This document shows, in pieces, positions 35,857 through 44,294 of a stretch of DNA of 64,000 nt. Under the pieces are notes generated by a model that saw only the letters and a list, made by a program, of their open reading frames with translations, had not been told where the DNA came from and made no database searches. The DNA lies in NCBI RefSeq assembly GCF_028613635.1, contig NZ_JAQRMY010000001.1:415778-479777 (forward strand). The letters are read 5' to 3'. Each line of letters opens with the position of its first letter. The first letter of the stretch is position 1. The position numbers and the translations under genes are program-made. Source of the stretch: Devosia sp. ZB163. Its GTDB lineage: Bacteria > Pseudomonadota > Alphaproteobacteria > Rhizobiales > Devosiaceae.

Positions 35857-36902
35857 GCCCGCTCGAGGTTCCCCAGCACGATCTCGCGCCAGATGCGGGC
35901 CGGGGTGACCCAGCGCTCGAACAGGTTGTAGTCGCCGGCATAGATGACGCAGGCGACACCGGCTTCAGGCGCGAGCCACAGGCGCTGGCCGCCATTGCCG
36001 AACGCCCCGACCCAGCGCAGCGGCGTGTCGGAGCCGGGCGCCGGGGCCTCGTGCATGTACCACAGCCGCCCGTAGCCGAGGCCGTCGGGAAGGGTGATGG
36101 CAGGGGTCCATGATCCTTCGATCCAGGCCTCGGGCACGACCTGCCGGCCTTCGTGGCGGCCGCCATCGACCAGCATGGCGCCGATCCGGAGCAGGTCTGG
36201 AGCGCGAAGGCGCAGGCCGGAGGCCGGCGAGGCGACGCCATCGCTGCCGGCCATCCAGTAGAAATCGGTGATGCCGAGCGGCGCGAACAGCGCCTCGCGG
36301 GCGAACTCGGCTATCGGCTTGCCGGTGCCGCGCTCGATGAGCGCACCGATCAGGGCCACCGCCCCGCCCGAGTAGATCCAGGTCTTGCCGGGCTCCTCGA
36401 CGATGGGCCGGTCGAGGACGAACCGGTAGCGATCCGGCGCCATTTCCATGGCGATCTCGGAATTGGTCGGGTCGGTGTAGGGTTTGTTCTCGTCCCACTC
36501 CATGCCCATGGTCATGTTGAGCGTATGCCCGACGGTCACCTTGCGGCGCTCCGGATCGGCGACGAGGTCCGGGTATTCGGGGAAGGCGTCGATCACCGGC
36601 GCGTCAATCGGCGGTACGAGGCCGCGTTCAAGCGCAATGCCGTAAAGGAGGCCGACGACGCTCTTGGTCACCGAGCGCAGGTCGTGCAGCACCTCCGGCC
36701 CGAACTCCACCCGGCCCAGCGAATCGGCCCAGCTCTCGTCCTCGCCCTCGAAATACTGCTCCAGCACCAGCTTGCCGCCGCGGCTCACGAGCAGCGCGTG
36801 GATGGGCAGCAGCAGCCCCGATTCGAAGCCCGCGGCGAGCTTGCGCTCCAGATTGACGGCAAAGCCCGCCGCTTCGGGCGCCACCCGGTTCCAGTCCGTC
36901 AT
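35853..36902 (-). CDS. Beta-lactamase-fold serine hydrolase (349 aa)
   Basis: A class C beta-lactamase/DD-peptidase/esterase fold. The S-x-x-K motif is Ser77-Val-Thr-Lys80 (LRSVTKSVVGLLYG), the Tyr motif is IYSGG, and GNGGQRLWLAPE lies near the end. No signal peptide is present, so a cytoplasmic esterase or amide hydrolase is more likely than a true beta-lactamase. AGGGGG precedes the chosen ATG. Confidence 0.85.
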   Translation of the reverse strand: MTDWNRVAPEAAGFAVNLERKLAAGFESGLLLPIHALLVSRGGKLVLEQYFEGEDESWADSLGRVEFGPEVLHDLRSVTKSVVGLLYGIALERGLVPPIDAPVIDAFPEYPDLVADPERRKVTVGHTLNMTMGMEWDENKPYTDPTNSEIAMEMAPDRYRFVLDRPIVEEPGKTWIYSGGAVALIGALIERGTGKPIAEFAREALFAPLGITDFYWMAGSDGVASPASGLRLRAPDLLRIGAMLVDGGRHEGRQVVPEAWIEGSWTPAITLPDGLGYGRLWYMHEAPAPGSDTPLRWVGAFGNGGQRLWLAPEAGVACVIYAGDYNLFERWVTPARIWREIVLGNLERA

Positions 36903-37014
36903 CGTCGAAATCCCCCTGTTGCGGCCGCCTGCCCGATCACACCGGGGCGATGCCGTCTTGACCCCACGCCTCTGCCTCGCGACCTTGCCATATGCCCTTT
37001 GATTCGAGCGCCGC

Positions 37015-38628
37015 ATGACCTGGCTCGCCGAGACCGTGATGCTGAGCCATGGCTGGCGGCGTTTCTTGATCCTGGTTGCGGCCGGTGCTGTTGCCGCGGC
37101 TTCCGTGCCGCCTTTCTTCCTGTTGCCGGCGCTCTTTCTCGCCCTGCCGGTCTGGGTCTGGGCCCTCGACGGCGCCGAGCATCGGCGTGGCTGGCGCCGG
37201 CTGGTCGGACCGGCCTTCGCGATCGGCTTTGCCTTCGGGCTCGGCTATTTCACAGTGGCGCTCCACTGGCTGGGCGCCGCCTTCTTCGAGGAGGGCGGCC
37301 TCTATCTGCTGCTCATGCCCTTCGCCATCGTCGGGCTCGCCGCGATCCTCTCGGTCTTCTGGGGTCTGGGCAGCGCATTGGCCCACATGCTGTGGTCGGG
37401 CGGGGCCTTCCGCATCGTCACGCTGGCGAGCTTCCTGGCGCTGGCCGAATGGGGCCGTGGGCACCTCTTCACCGGCTTCCCGTTCGACCTGCTCGGCTAC
37501 GCGCTCACCGCCAATGACGAGATGCTGCAGCTCGCCTCGGTGATCGGCAGCTATGGCCTTACCTTCCTCGCCGCGCTCATCGCCATGACGCCGGCGCTGA
37601 TCTGGCCGGCCGACCAGCGCGGACTGGTGCGCCGGCTGCTGCCGTTCTTCCTCGCCGTTGCCGTGATCGCCGGGCAGGTCGCCTATGGCAACTGGCGGCT
37701 CACCACCACGACGCTCACGGCGCGCACCGACATGAAGGTGCGCATGGTGCAGCCGATGATCCTCGAGCATGCCGACTGGGCGGTCGCCAATCCGGATACG
37801 ATCATCAACCAGCTGATCAGCCTGTCCGAGAGCCGGCTGACGCCATCCGACCCCGGGCTGAGCGCCATCACCCACCTGGTGTGGCCGGAATCGGTGTTCC
37901 CGTTCTTTCTGACCAATTATCCCGACGGCATCGCGCGTATCGCCCGCATGCTGCCCGACACGACCCTGCTGCTCACCGGAGCGCCGCGCGAGCCGCTTGG
38001 CGACGACGGCCTGCCGATCCCGGACAACCCGGGCTACAACTCGATCCTCGCCATCGACACCAATGGCGAGGTGGTCGCGAGCTACGACAAGTCGCACCTC
38101 GTGCCGTTCGGGGAGTACCTGCCGTTCCAGAGCTTCTGGCGCCTGTTCGGCATCAACCAGTTCGTGCCCGGCACCAATGGCTGGGCCGCTGGCGACGGGC
38201 GCCGGCTGATGGCCCCGCCGGGCACGCCGCCTTTCCTCGCGCTGGTCTGCTACGAGGCGGTATTCCCCGGTGATATCGGCGACCCCGCCGAGGCGCAGTT
38301 CATCCTCAATGTCACCAATGATGCCTGGTTCATGGGTTCGATCGGACCGGCGCAGCACGCGCACCATGCGCGGATGCGGGCGGTCGAGACCGGCCTGCCG
38401 ATGCTGCGCGCCGCCAATACCGGCGTGACGCTGAGCGTCGATCCGCTCGGCCGGGTGGTCGCGCAGCTGGCCGAGGGGCAGGTCGGGGTGCTCGACGTCG
38501 TGCCCGCCGAGCCCATTGCCGGCGGCACGCTGTTCAACCGGCTCGGCGACCTGCCGTTCTGGATTGCCGTCGGCCTTGGCATTCTCGGCTCGCTCATCGC
38601 CGCGCGGCGCCCCCGCCGCATAGCATGA
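37015..38628 (+). CDS. lnt: Apolipoprotein N-acyltransferase (537 aa)
   Basis: An inner-membrane enzyme adding the third acyl chain to lipoproteins. Six to seven hydrophobic segments lie in residues 1-240. The nitrilase domain follows, with catalytic Glu292 (WPESVFPFF), Lys359 (YDKSHLVPFGEYLP) and Cys412 (VCYEAVFPG). A C-terminal TM helix ends the protein. It precedes metK as in other Rhizobiales, although the regulator gene often found between them is missing here. Confidence 0.95.
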   Translation: MTWLAETVMLSHGWRRFLILVAAGAVAAASVPPFFLLPALFLALPVWVWALDGAEHRRGWRRLVGPAFAIGFAFGLGYFTVALHWLGAAFFEEGGLYLLLMPFAIVGLAAILSVFWGLGSALAHMLWSGGAFRIVTLASFLALAEWGRGHLFTGFPFDLLGYALTANDEMLQLASVIGSYGLTFLAALIAMTPALIWPADQRGLVRRLLPFFLAVAVIAGQVAYGNWRLTTTTLTARTDMKVRMVQPMILEHADWAVANPDTIINQLISLSESRLTPSDPGLSAITHLVWPESVFPFFLTNYPDGIARIARMLPDTTLLLTGAPREPLGDDGLPIPDNPGYNSILAIDTNGEVVASYDKSHLVPFGEYLPFQSFWRLFGINQFVPGTNGWAAGDGRRLMAPPGTPPFLALVCYEAVFPGDIGDPAEAQFILNVTNDAWFMGSIGPAQHAHHARMRAVETGLPMLRAANTGVTLSVDPLGRVVAQLAEGQVGVLDVVPAEPIAGGTLFNRLGDLPFWIAVGLGILGSLIAARRPRRIA

Positions 38629-38653
38629 ATATTCCACGCCGGCCTTGCATCAA

Positions 38654-38675
38654 GACATAAAGCTACCTTTATATC
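38654..38675. promoter_or_regulatory. Dyad upstream of metK, candidate SahR-type operator
   Basis: GACATAAAG and CTTTATATC (8 of 9 paired) flank CTAC. The dyad lies between a -35-like TTGCAT (38645-38650) and -10-like TTTATA or TTATAT. ATAAAG/CTTTAT dyads resemble operators reported for the S-adenosylhomocysteine-responsive regulator SahR in alphaproteobacteria. That link is from memory and unproven here. Confidence 0.45.
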
Positions 38676-38760
38676 CCTTGACCGCGTGCGGCCTGAGTGG
38701 CAAAACACGCCCCAACTATGCGATTTTCGCGTATTTGGACCATTTTTCGGGGGTTTCGCC

Positions 38761-40023
38761 TTGGCTCGGTCGTCCTACCTGTTCACGTCGGAGTCGGTTT
38801 CGGAGGGTCACCCCGACAAGGTCTGCGACCGGATCTCCGACGAGATCGTCGACCTCGTGTTCCGCGAGGCGAAGAAAACCGGCATGGATCCGGCCCAGGT
38901 CCGCATCGCCTGCGAAACGCTTGCCACCACCAACCGCGTCATCATCGCCGGCGAAGTGCGCGTCCCCGCGACGCTGCTGAAGAAGGGCAAGGACGGCAAT
39001 ATCCTGCTCGATGCCGCCGGCCATCCGGTGGTCAATCCGGCCAAGTTCAAGTCGACCGCCCGCAAGGCCATCAAGGCCATCGGCTACGAGCAGTCGGGCT
39101 TCCACTGGAAGACCTGCAGGATCGACGTGCTGCTGCACGGCCAGTCGGCCGACATCGCGCAGGGCGTCGACGAGACGGGCAACAAGGACGTCGGTGCCGG
39201 CGACCAGGGCATCATGTTCGGCTATGCCAGCCGCGAGACCCCGGAACTGCTTCCGGCCCCGATCTACTACGCCCACAAGATCCTCGAGACCCTGACCTAT
39301 GCGCGCAAGAACGGCGATGCCAATGCGCGCAAGCTCGGCCCCGACGCCAAGAGCCAGGTGACGGTGAAGTACGAGAACGGCCAGCCCGTCGGCGTCACCC
39401 AGATCGTCGTTTCGACCCAGCATCTCGACGAGAGCCTCACGTCCGAGGACGTCCGCTCGATCATCGAGCCCTACGTGCGCTCGGCGCTGCCCGAGGGCTG
39501 GATCGACGCCGGCACCGTCTGGCACGTCAACCCGACCGGCAAGTTCGTCGTCGGCGGCCCTGACGGCGATGCCGGCCTCACCGGCCGCAAGATCATCGTC
39601 GACACCTATGGCGGCGCGGCCCCGCATGGCGGTGGCGCCTTCTCGGGCAAGGATCCGACCAAGGTCGACCGCTCGGCCGCCTATGCGGCGCGCTACCTCG
39701 CCAAGAACGTCGTCGCCGCCGGCCTCGCCGACCGCGCCACGATCCAGCTGAGCTACGCCATCGGGGTGGCGAAGCCCCTCTCGATCTATGTCGACCTCCA
39801 CGGCACCGGCAAGGTCGCCGAGGACAAGCTCGAGACGGTGCTGAGCGAGGTGTTCGACCTCTCGCCGCGCGGCATCCGCACCCAGCTCGACCTCAACAAG
39901 CCGATCTACGCCAAGACCTCGGCCTACGGCCATTTCGGCCGCAAGCCCGGCCGCGACGGCTCGTTCAGCTGGGAAAAGACCGACCTGGTCCCGGCGCTCA
40001 AGGCGGCGGTCAAGGCGGCGTAG
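38761..40023 (+). CDS. metK: S-adenosylmethionine synthetase (420 aa)
   Basis: It makes SAM from methionine and ATP. Motifs are [57 protein letters not shown] and [19 protein letters not shown]. The length is about 25-35 residues above E. coli MetK, as in other alphaproteobacteria. The TTG start gives the normal N-terminus (M)[11 protein letters not shown]. The upstream in-frame extension is not protein-like. Confidence 0.96.
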   Translation: MARSSYLFTSESVSEGHPDKVCDRISDEIVDLVFREAKKTGMDPAQVRIACETLATTNRVIIAGEVRVPATLLKKGKDGNILLDAAGHPVVNPAKFKSTARKAIKAIGYEQSGFHWKTCRIDVLLHGQSADIAQGVDETGNKDVGAGDQGIMFGYASRETPELLPAPIYYAHKILETLTYARKNGDANARKLGPDAKSQVTVKYENGQPVGVTQIVVSTQHLDESLTSEDVRSIIEPYVRSALPEGWIDAGTVWHVNPTGKFVVGGPDGDAGLTGRKIIVDTYGGAAPHGGGAFSGKDPTKVDRSAAYAARYLAKNVVAAGLADRATIQLSYAIGVAKPLSIYVDLHGTGKVAEDKLETVLSEVFDLSPRGIRTQLDLNKPIYAKTSAYGHFGRKPGRDGSFSWEKTDLVPALKAAVKAA

Positions 40024-40041
40024 CGTCCCCAACTCATTGGA

Positions 40042-40120
40042 TGTCATCCCCGCGAAAGCGGGGACCGATCCTTCCACAAGTGCCGGCCTCGAAATGGATC
40101 CCTGCTTCCGCAGGGATGGC
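40042..40120. repeat. Paired inverted palindromic element (GTCATCCC family)
   Basis: TGTCATCCCCGCGAAAGCGGGGACC (40042-40066) faces a related unit (40096-40120). Both are hairpins with matching arms and an ATGACA/ATGGC end. The pair lies between metK and trmB, within a possible shared transcript. Confidence 0.8.
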
Positions 40121-40141
40121 GTCGTGGTGTAGGTGAGCCGC

Positions 40142-40852
40142 ATGACCTCCAAGCCCCATCACCCCCTGAACGTCTCCGGCGAGCCGCGCGCCTTTTTCGG
40201 GCGCCGCTCGGGCAAGCGCCTGCACAAGGGGCAGGATCGGCTGTTCAAGGAACTGCTGCCTGAACTCTCGATCACGCTGGGCGAGGAGACGCTCGACCCG
40301 GCCGAACTGTTCCCCGCGAGCACCAGCCGCATCATCGAGATCGGCTATGGCGGCGGCGAGCATCTCGCCCGCCAGGCGCGCCAGAACCCGGAGACCGGCT
40401 TTATCGGCTGCGAAGTCTTCTCCGGCGGCATCGCCAAGCTTGTGCAGCAGATCGACGAGGAGGGGCTCGACAACGTCCGGCTCTATACCGACGATGCGCT
40501 GAAGCTGTTGCAGAAGCTCCCCGACGCTTCGCTCGACGGCGCCTACCTGCTCTATCCCGACCCATGGCCCAAGACTCGCCACCACAAGCGGCGCTTCATC
40601 TCGCCGATGACGCTGGGCGAGCTCGCGCGCACGCTGAAGCCGGGCGCCACCTTCCGCTTCGCGTCCGATATCGAGGATTATGCGAACTGGACGCTGGCGC
40701 ATGTCCTCCGCTCGCCCGACTTCCGCTTCGCGCCGGAGCAGCCGGGCATCTGGCACGAGCCCTATGCCGGGTGGGAACCGACCCGCTACGAGGAAAAGGC
40801 CCGCGCCGAGGGCCGGCACATCAGCTTCTACCTGAGCTTCACGCGGCTCTGA
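40142..40852 (+). CDS. trmB: tRNA (guanine46-N7)-methyltransferase TrmB (236 aa)
   Basis: A SAM-dependent Rossmann methyltransferase. Motifs are IIEIGYGGGEHLARQA (SAM site), DGAYLLYPDPWPKTRHHKRRF (family signature) and the C-terminal TRYEEKARAEGR. The ATG with AGGTGAG upstream is preferred over a GTG three codons earlier. The gene order lnt-metK-trmB is conserved in Rhizobiales. Confidence 0.95.
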   Translation: MTSKPHHPLNVSGEPRAFFGRRSGKRLHKGQDRLFKELLPELSITLGEETLDPAELFPASTSRIIEIGYGGGEHLARQARQNPETGFIGCEVFSGGIAKLVQQIDEEGLDNVRLYTDDALKLLQKLPDASLDGAYLLYPDPWPKTRHHKRRFISPMTLGELARTLKPGATFRFASDIEDYANWTLAHVLRSPDFRFAPEQPGIWHEPYAGWEPTRYEEKARAEGRHISFYLSFTRL

Positions 40853-40952
40853 CGGTGCGGTTGTGCTGGCGCGTACGCCAGGCAGCAGGCTGTGGGCGCG
40901 GCGGTGGGCAGCGACGGGGGTGGTTGCCCTGATGCACGCGTCACGCGCCGGC

Positions 40953-41032
40953 TGTCATCCCTGCGAAAGCAGGGACCCATGTCTCCGCTGGCGCTGGCTG
41001 CGCGTTGGATCCCTGCCTTCGCAGGGATGACA
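40953..41032. repeat. Paired inverted palindromic element (GTCATCCC family)
   Basis: Units 40953-40979 and 41005-41032 are near-perfect inverted copies. Each has the hairpin CCCTGC-gaaa/gaag-GCAGGG and ends in TGTCA. The centre between them contains GCTGGCGCTGGC. It is the best preserved pair in the window. Confidence 0.85.
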
Positions 41033-41104
41033 TCCCGAGGGTGGATGGGATCCTGTCGGGGAGGTTGAGGGTGGCCTCTGGAGGGGTCCGCTTGCTTTCG
41101 CGAG

Positions 41105-41119
41105 TTAACGCTACGTTAA
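41105..41119. promoter_or_regulatory. Perfect dyad upstream of HxlR-type gene
   Basis: TTAACG-cta-CGTTAA is a perfect 6-bp inverted repeat in an otherwise GC-rich region, 131 bp before the regulator start. It may be an operator. Confidence 0.4.
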
Positions 41120-41250
41120 GGCAACGGCTTCGGGAAAATACCTGCCGCCCTCTGGAAGAACGCGATTTGCGAACGATATCGGACGCTTGGGGAAGAGCTC
41201 GCGCCGTCCGTAAGGGCGGCCTCATCCGTCTATTCTGAGGAGTTGCCGCC

Positions 41251-41655
41251 ATGCGGGAACAACGCCGGCCACCCATCGGCTACGAGGCCATCGAGGGCCT
41301 GCTGGCCACCCGCCAGAGCAAGTGGACCCTGGTCGTCGTCCTGCACCTGAGGCGCGAGACGATGCGGTTCTCCGAGCTGCAGCGCGACATCGGGGCCATC
41401 TCGCAGAAGGCCCTGACGCTGTCCCTGCGTGCGCTCGAGCGCGACGGGTTCGTCACCCGCACCAGCTACGCCACCATTCCGCCGCGCGTCGACTACGCCC
41501 TCACCGATCTCGGACATGAGGCGCTGAAGGCGTTCGAGGCGTTCGAGGCTTTCGCATCCCGGCATTGGCATCGGGTGCTGGAGGCGCGCACCCTGTTCGA
41601 TGCCCGCGACGCGGAGCCGGTTGAACCGCAGGTGCGGGTTTCCGGCCTCCGCTAG
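41251..41655 (+). CDS. HxlR-family winged-helix regulator (134 aa)
   Basis: It has the MarR/HxlR fold without the redox cysteine often found near residue 10-15. KWTLVVVLHLRRETMRFSELQRDIGAISQKALTLSLRALERDGFVTRTSYATIPPRVDYALTDLG covers the helix-turn-helix and wing. GAGGAG lies 8 nt before the ATG. Target genes are unknown; neighbours do not suggest one. Confidence 0.85.
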   Translation: MREQRRPPIGYEAIEGLLATRQSKWTLVVVLHLRRETMRFSELQRDIGAISQKALTLSLRALERDGFVTRTSYATIPPRVDYALTDLGHEALKAFEAFEAFASRHWHRVLEARTLFDARDAEPVEPQVRVSGLR

Positions 41656-41665
41656 TCTGGCTTAG

Positions 41666-41694
41666 CGAGCCGGCAGGCGATGCCCGCCGGCTCG
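41666..41694. terminator. Hairpin between convergent genes
   Basis: CGAGCCGGC pairs with GCCGGCTCG, with an inner GGC/GCC extension. It lies between the HxlR-type gene and the convergent PepSY-like gene. No T run follows on either strand, so it is a possible bidirectional, Rho-assisted terminator. Confidence 0.45.
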
Positions 41695-41704
41695 GAGCGA
41701 CCCG

Positions 41705-42052
41705 TCAGTCGAAGAAATTGTCGACGAGCAGCGAGTCCTTGCTCACCGGAGCGGTGCGCGCGCCGCTATCCACCTGCGTCATCACGCGGGTCTGCGAACC
41801 CGGAGCCTTCACCGGCTGCAGCGTGTCTTCATAGAAGTACTGGAACGCGGTCTTGCCGTCGGCGAGCTTCACTTCGGCACGGATCACGTTGTCAGAGTTC
41901 TCGTAGGCCGCGATGGCGGCGACGCCACGCTGCTGCAGCTGGGTGACGATGAAGTCGTCGTCGAAGCTCGAGTCCGACGCAAAGGCGGGAACCGAGAGGC
42001 CGCCGACAACGAGGAGAGCGACAAGGCCGAGGGGGGAGGTCTTCATTTTCAT
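41705..42052 (-). CDS. Exported PepSY-like small protein (115 aa)
   Basis: The signal peptide (MKMKTSPLGLVALLVVGGLSVPAFA) is followed by a PepSY-like unit: FIVTQLQQRGVAAIAAYENSDNVIRAEVKLADGKTAFQYFYEDTLQPV. PepSY domains are thought to bind or inhibit proteases or cations. AAAGGG lies 3-4 nt before the ATG; a second ATG two codons on is equally possible. No operon partner was seen. Confidence 0.75.
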   Translation of the reverse strand: MKMKTSPLGLVALLVVGGLSVPAFASDSSFDDDFIVTQLQQRGVAAIAAYENSDNVIRAEVKLADGKTAFQYFYEDTLQPVKAPGSQTRVMTQVDSGARTAPVSKDSLLVDNFFD

Positions 42053-42328
42053 GTCCCTTTCGTTTCTGGACAACCGGGAGATCGGCCTTTCGACGTGTCT
42101 CCACAAGGACCAGAATCGACACTTCAGGGACTTGAAATTGGCGAGTTAGTGCAGAGACTTACAGTGAGGAGCGCCACTTTCAGATGAGATACCCACCCCC
42201 CTCCATGGGGGGTAGGTTGCCTCAACGAAACTGTAGGTCGGAGCAGGGCTTGCGTGCCATTTTCGGCTGCTGCACGCTGCAACCCGAAGGCTTTTCGCGC
42301 GTCTTTCGGGCACCGATGGAGGTGGGCC

Positions 42329-42997
42329 GTGCAGCAGAGTGTTAAGATTTTAGACATTTCGAAAGTCACGCACAATGTGCGGCGCTACGAGGTCGAAAAG
42401 CCCGAGGGCTTCCGTTTCGAGCCCGGGCAGGCGACCGAACTCTCGATCGACCGCAACGGCTGGCGCGAAAGGAAGAACCCTTTCACCTTCACCGCGCTGA
42501 ACGACTGGGACCACCTGGAATTCACCATCAAGTCCTACTTCGACCATGACGGGGTGACGCGGCAGCTGTGGGAGCTCAACCCGGGCGACCGGCTGATCCT
42601 GCGCGATCCATGGGGCACCATCACCTACAGGGGGCCGGGTACGTTCATCGCCGGCGGGGCGGGCGTGACGCCGTTCATCGCGATCCTCCGCCAGCTCGAG
42701 AAGGACGGCAAGCTGGCCGGCCACCGCCTCATCGTCTCCAATCACCGCGCCGACGACATCATCCTGCGCGACGAGTTCGAGGCCATGGAGGGGCTCGAGG
42801 TGACCTGGACCCTGACCGACGATCCGAACGCGACGGGCGTCCTCCACGAGCGCATCGACGAGAACTTCCTCAAGCGCCACGTCCGCGACATCAGCCAGAA
42901 CTTCTACCTCTGCGGCCCCGATCCGATGGTCAAGGAACTGCGCGGCACGCTCGAGGGCCTCGGCGCCAGCACCGAAGCCCTCACCTGGGAGAAGTAG
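42329..42997 (+). CDS. Flavodoxin/ferredoxin-NADP reductase family protein (222 aa)
   Basis: An FAD- and NAD(P)-binding oxidoreductase without its own Fe-S domain. The FAD site is RERKNPFTFTAL, the nucleotide site is GGAGVTPFIAIL, and YLCGPDPMVKELRGTLEGLG is the C-terminal signature. The start is GTG 42329, with GGAGGTG upstream. The electron partner is not nearby. Confidence 0.85.
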   Translation: MQQSVKILDISKVTHNVRRYEVEKPEGFRFEPGQATELSIDRNGWRERKNPFTFTALNDWDHLEFTIKSYFDHDGVTRQLWELNPGDRLILRDPWGTITYRGPGTFIAGGAGVTPFIAILRQLEKDGKLAGHRLIVSNHRADDIILRDEFEAMEGLEVTWTLTDDPNATGVLHERIDENFLKRHVRDISQNFYLCGPDPMVKELRGTLEGLGASTEALTWEK

Positions 42998-43003
42998 GCC
43001 GGC

Positions 43004-43993
43004 TCAGTAGCGCTGCGGCGCCGCCGGCTTGTTGCCCATGATCTCCTCGATCCGGGCCAGCACGTCCGGGGTCAGCTTGGCCTTGTGCTTGAGCGCCTCG
43101 AGGTTGTCCTTGAGCTGGCTCAGCCGGCTCGCGCCGAGGATCACGGTCGACACGTTCGGGTTGGCGTTGCACCAGAGCAGCGCCAGGTGATGGATGGGCA
43201 GGCCGATCTCTTTGGCGAGCACGGCGAGTTTTCCGACCTTGGCCAACTCTTGCTTGCCCTGCTCGCTGTCGAGCCGCTTCTTCAGCCATTCGTAGCCGGG
43301 CAGGTTCATCCGTGAGTCGGCCGGGATGCCGTCATTGTACTTGCCGGTCAGGATGCCCGAGGCGAGCGGCGACCAGATGGTCGTGCCCAGCCCGAACAGG
43401 CTGTAGAGCGGCAGGAACTCGGCTTCGACCTTCTCGCGGCGGAACAGGTTGTATTCCGGCTGCTCCATGGTCGGCGGCGTCAGGTGCTCCTGGCGCGCGA
43501 TAGCATAGGCCTCGGTGAGCTGCTGCGCGGTCCACTCCGAGGTGCCCCAGTAGAGCACCTTGCCCTGGGTGATGAGGTTGTGCATCGCCCGCACCGTCTC
43601 TTCGATCGGGGTATCGATGTCGGGGCGGTGGCAGAAATAGAGGTCGAGATAGTCGACCTGCAGGCGCTTCAGCGCCGCATGGGCCGCGTCGGTGACGTGC
43701 TTGGCGCTGAGCCCCTTCTGCGTCGGCTTCTCGCCGCCCCAGAAGACCTTGGAGGAGACGGCGTAGCTGTCGCGCCTCCAGTTCAGCGCCTTCAGCGCCT
43801 CGCCCATCACGACCTCGGCATTGCCGCTCTCGTAGCCCTCGGCATTGTCGAAGAAGTTGATGCCGTTGTCGTAGGCGTACCCCATGATCGAGGTCGCGTC
43901 GTCCTCGCCCACCTGCTTGCCGAAGGTGACCCAGGCGCCAAAGGAGAATTCGCTGACCTTGAGGCCAGCTTTGCCGAGACGGCGGTATTCCAT
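43004..43993 (-). CDS. Aldo/keto reductase, potassium-channel-beta-like (329 aa)
   Basis: The residues FDNAEGYESG (Asp, Tyr), SSKVFWGG (Lys) and YFCHRPD (His) form the catalytic set. The sequence style (SFGAWVTFGKQV, GTSEWTAQQL, GLGTTIWSPLASGILTGKYN) is that of Kvbeta/AKR6-14 proteins such as YghZ. The start is not fixed by a ribosome binding site; an ATG at 44029 would add 12 residues. It differs in subgroup from the other two reductases in the window. Confidence 0.85.
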   Translation of the reverse strand: MEYRRLGKAGLKVSEFSFGAWVTFGKQVGEDDATSIMGYAYDNGINFFDNAEGYESGNAEVVMGEALKALNWRRDSYAVSSKVFWGGEKPTQKGLSAKHVTDAAHAALKRLQVDYLDLYFCHRPDIDTPIEETVRAMHNLITQGKVLYWGTSEWTAQQLTEAYAIARQEHLTPPTMEQPEYNLFRREKVEAEFLPLYSLFGLGTTIWSPLASGILTGKYNDGIPADSRMNLPGYEWLKKRLDSEQGKQELAKVGKLAVLAKEIGLPIHHLALLWCNANPNVSTVILGASRLSQLKDNLEALKHKAKLTPDVLARIEEIMGNKPAAPQRY

Positions 43994-44084
43994 GTCGATG
44001 TCCGTGGTTTGGGAGTCGGGGTACGCCATTCTATCGGCGCCTGCCGATGGAAGCAATGACGGTGGTATGGCAGTTAGTGAAGCA

Positions 44085-44128
44085 TTGACTTAAGTCTCGC
44101 GCCGAAATAGCTTAAGCGCGCCCTTAAG
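44085..44128 (+). promoter_or_regulatory. Promoter with three CTTAAG motifs
   Basis: TTGACT (44085-44090) and TAGCTT (44108-44113) are spaced by 17 bp. The hexamer CTTAAG occurs at 44089, 44111 and 44123, overlapping the -35, the -10 and the start region. Three copies in 40 bp of GC-rich DNA suggest regulator half-sites. It would serve the ketopantoate-reductase-like gene with a leader of about 175 nt. Confidence 0.45.
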
Positions 44129-44294
44129 TATCTGCGCAAGCGGAGCCGGGTGTCGTCGCTCACTGCTGCCGAGCGCCGACGGCGGCCGGCGGCGGCCTGA
44201 AGCGCTGGGCAGCGTAACGCCGTCGCCGGTTTCGCCCTTCGGCCGGGTTGATTGCCCGTCTCCGATCCCGCAAGGTCCCCCGACCCCGGGGTTC

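Larger units (their letters stand above)
40853..41250. other. Intergenic stretch with repeats, no gene seen
   Basis: This 398-bp gap holds a paired GTCATCCC repeat (40953-41032) and an AT-rich dyad (41105-41119). Short open frames cross the repeat and are not protein-like. A small hairpin (GCCGTCCGTAAGGGCGGC) lies near 41203-41221, before the HxlR-type gene. Confidence 0.6.

Noticed and set aside
35853-36902. Antibiotic-resistance beta-lactamase
   Set aside because: SxxK and Tyr motifs are present, but there is no signal peptide and the context is purine metabolism. A general serine hydrolase is the safer call.
38629-38760. SAM-II or SAM/SAH riboswitch before metK
   Set aside because: No pseudoknot-forming segments or conserved core could be traced. 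A DNA dyad explains the visible symmetry better.
40953-41032. Intrinsic terminator
   Set aside because: The hairpins are stable but no T run follows, and the same unit recurs at other loci as a paired repeat.
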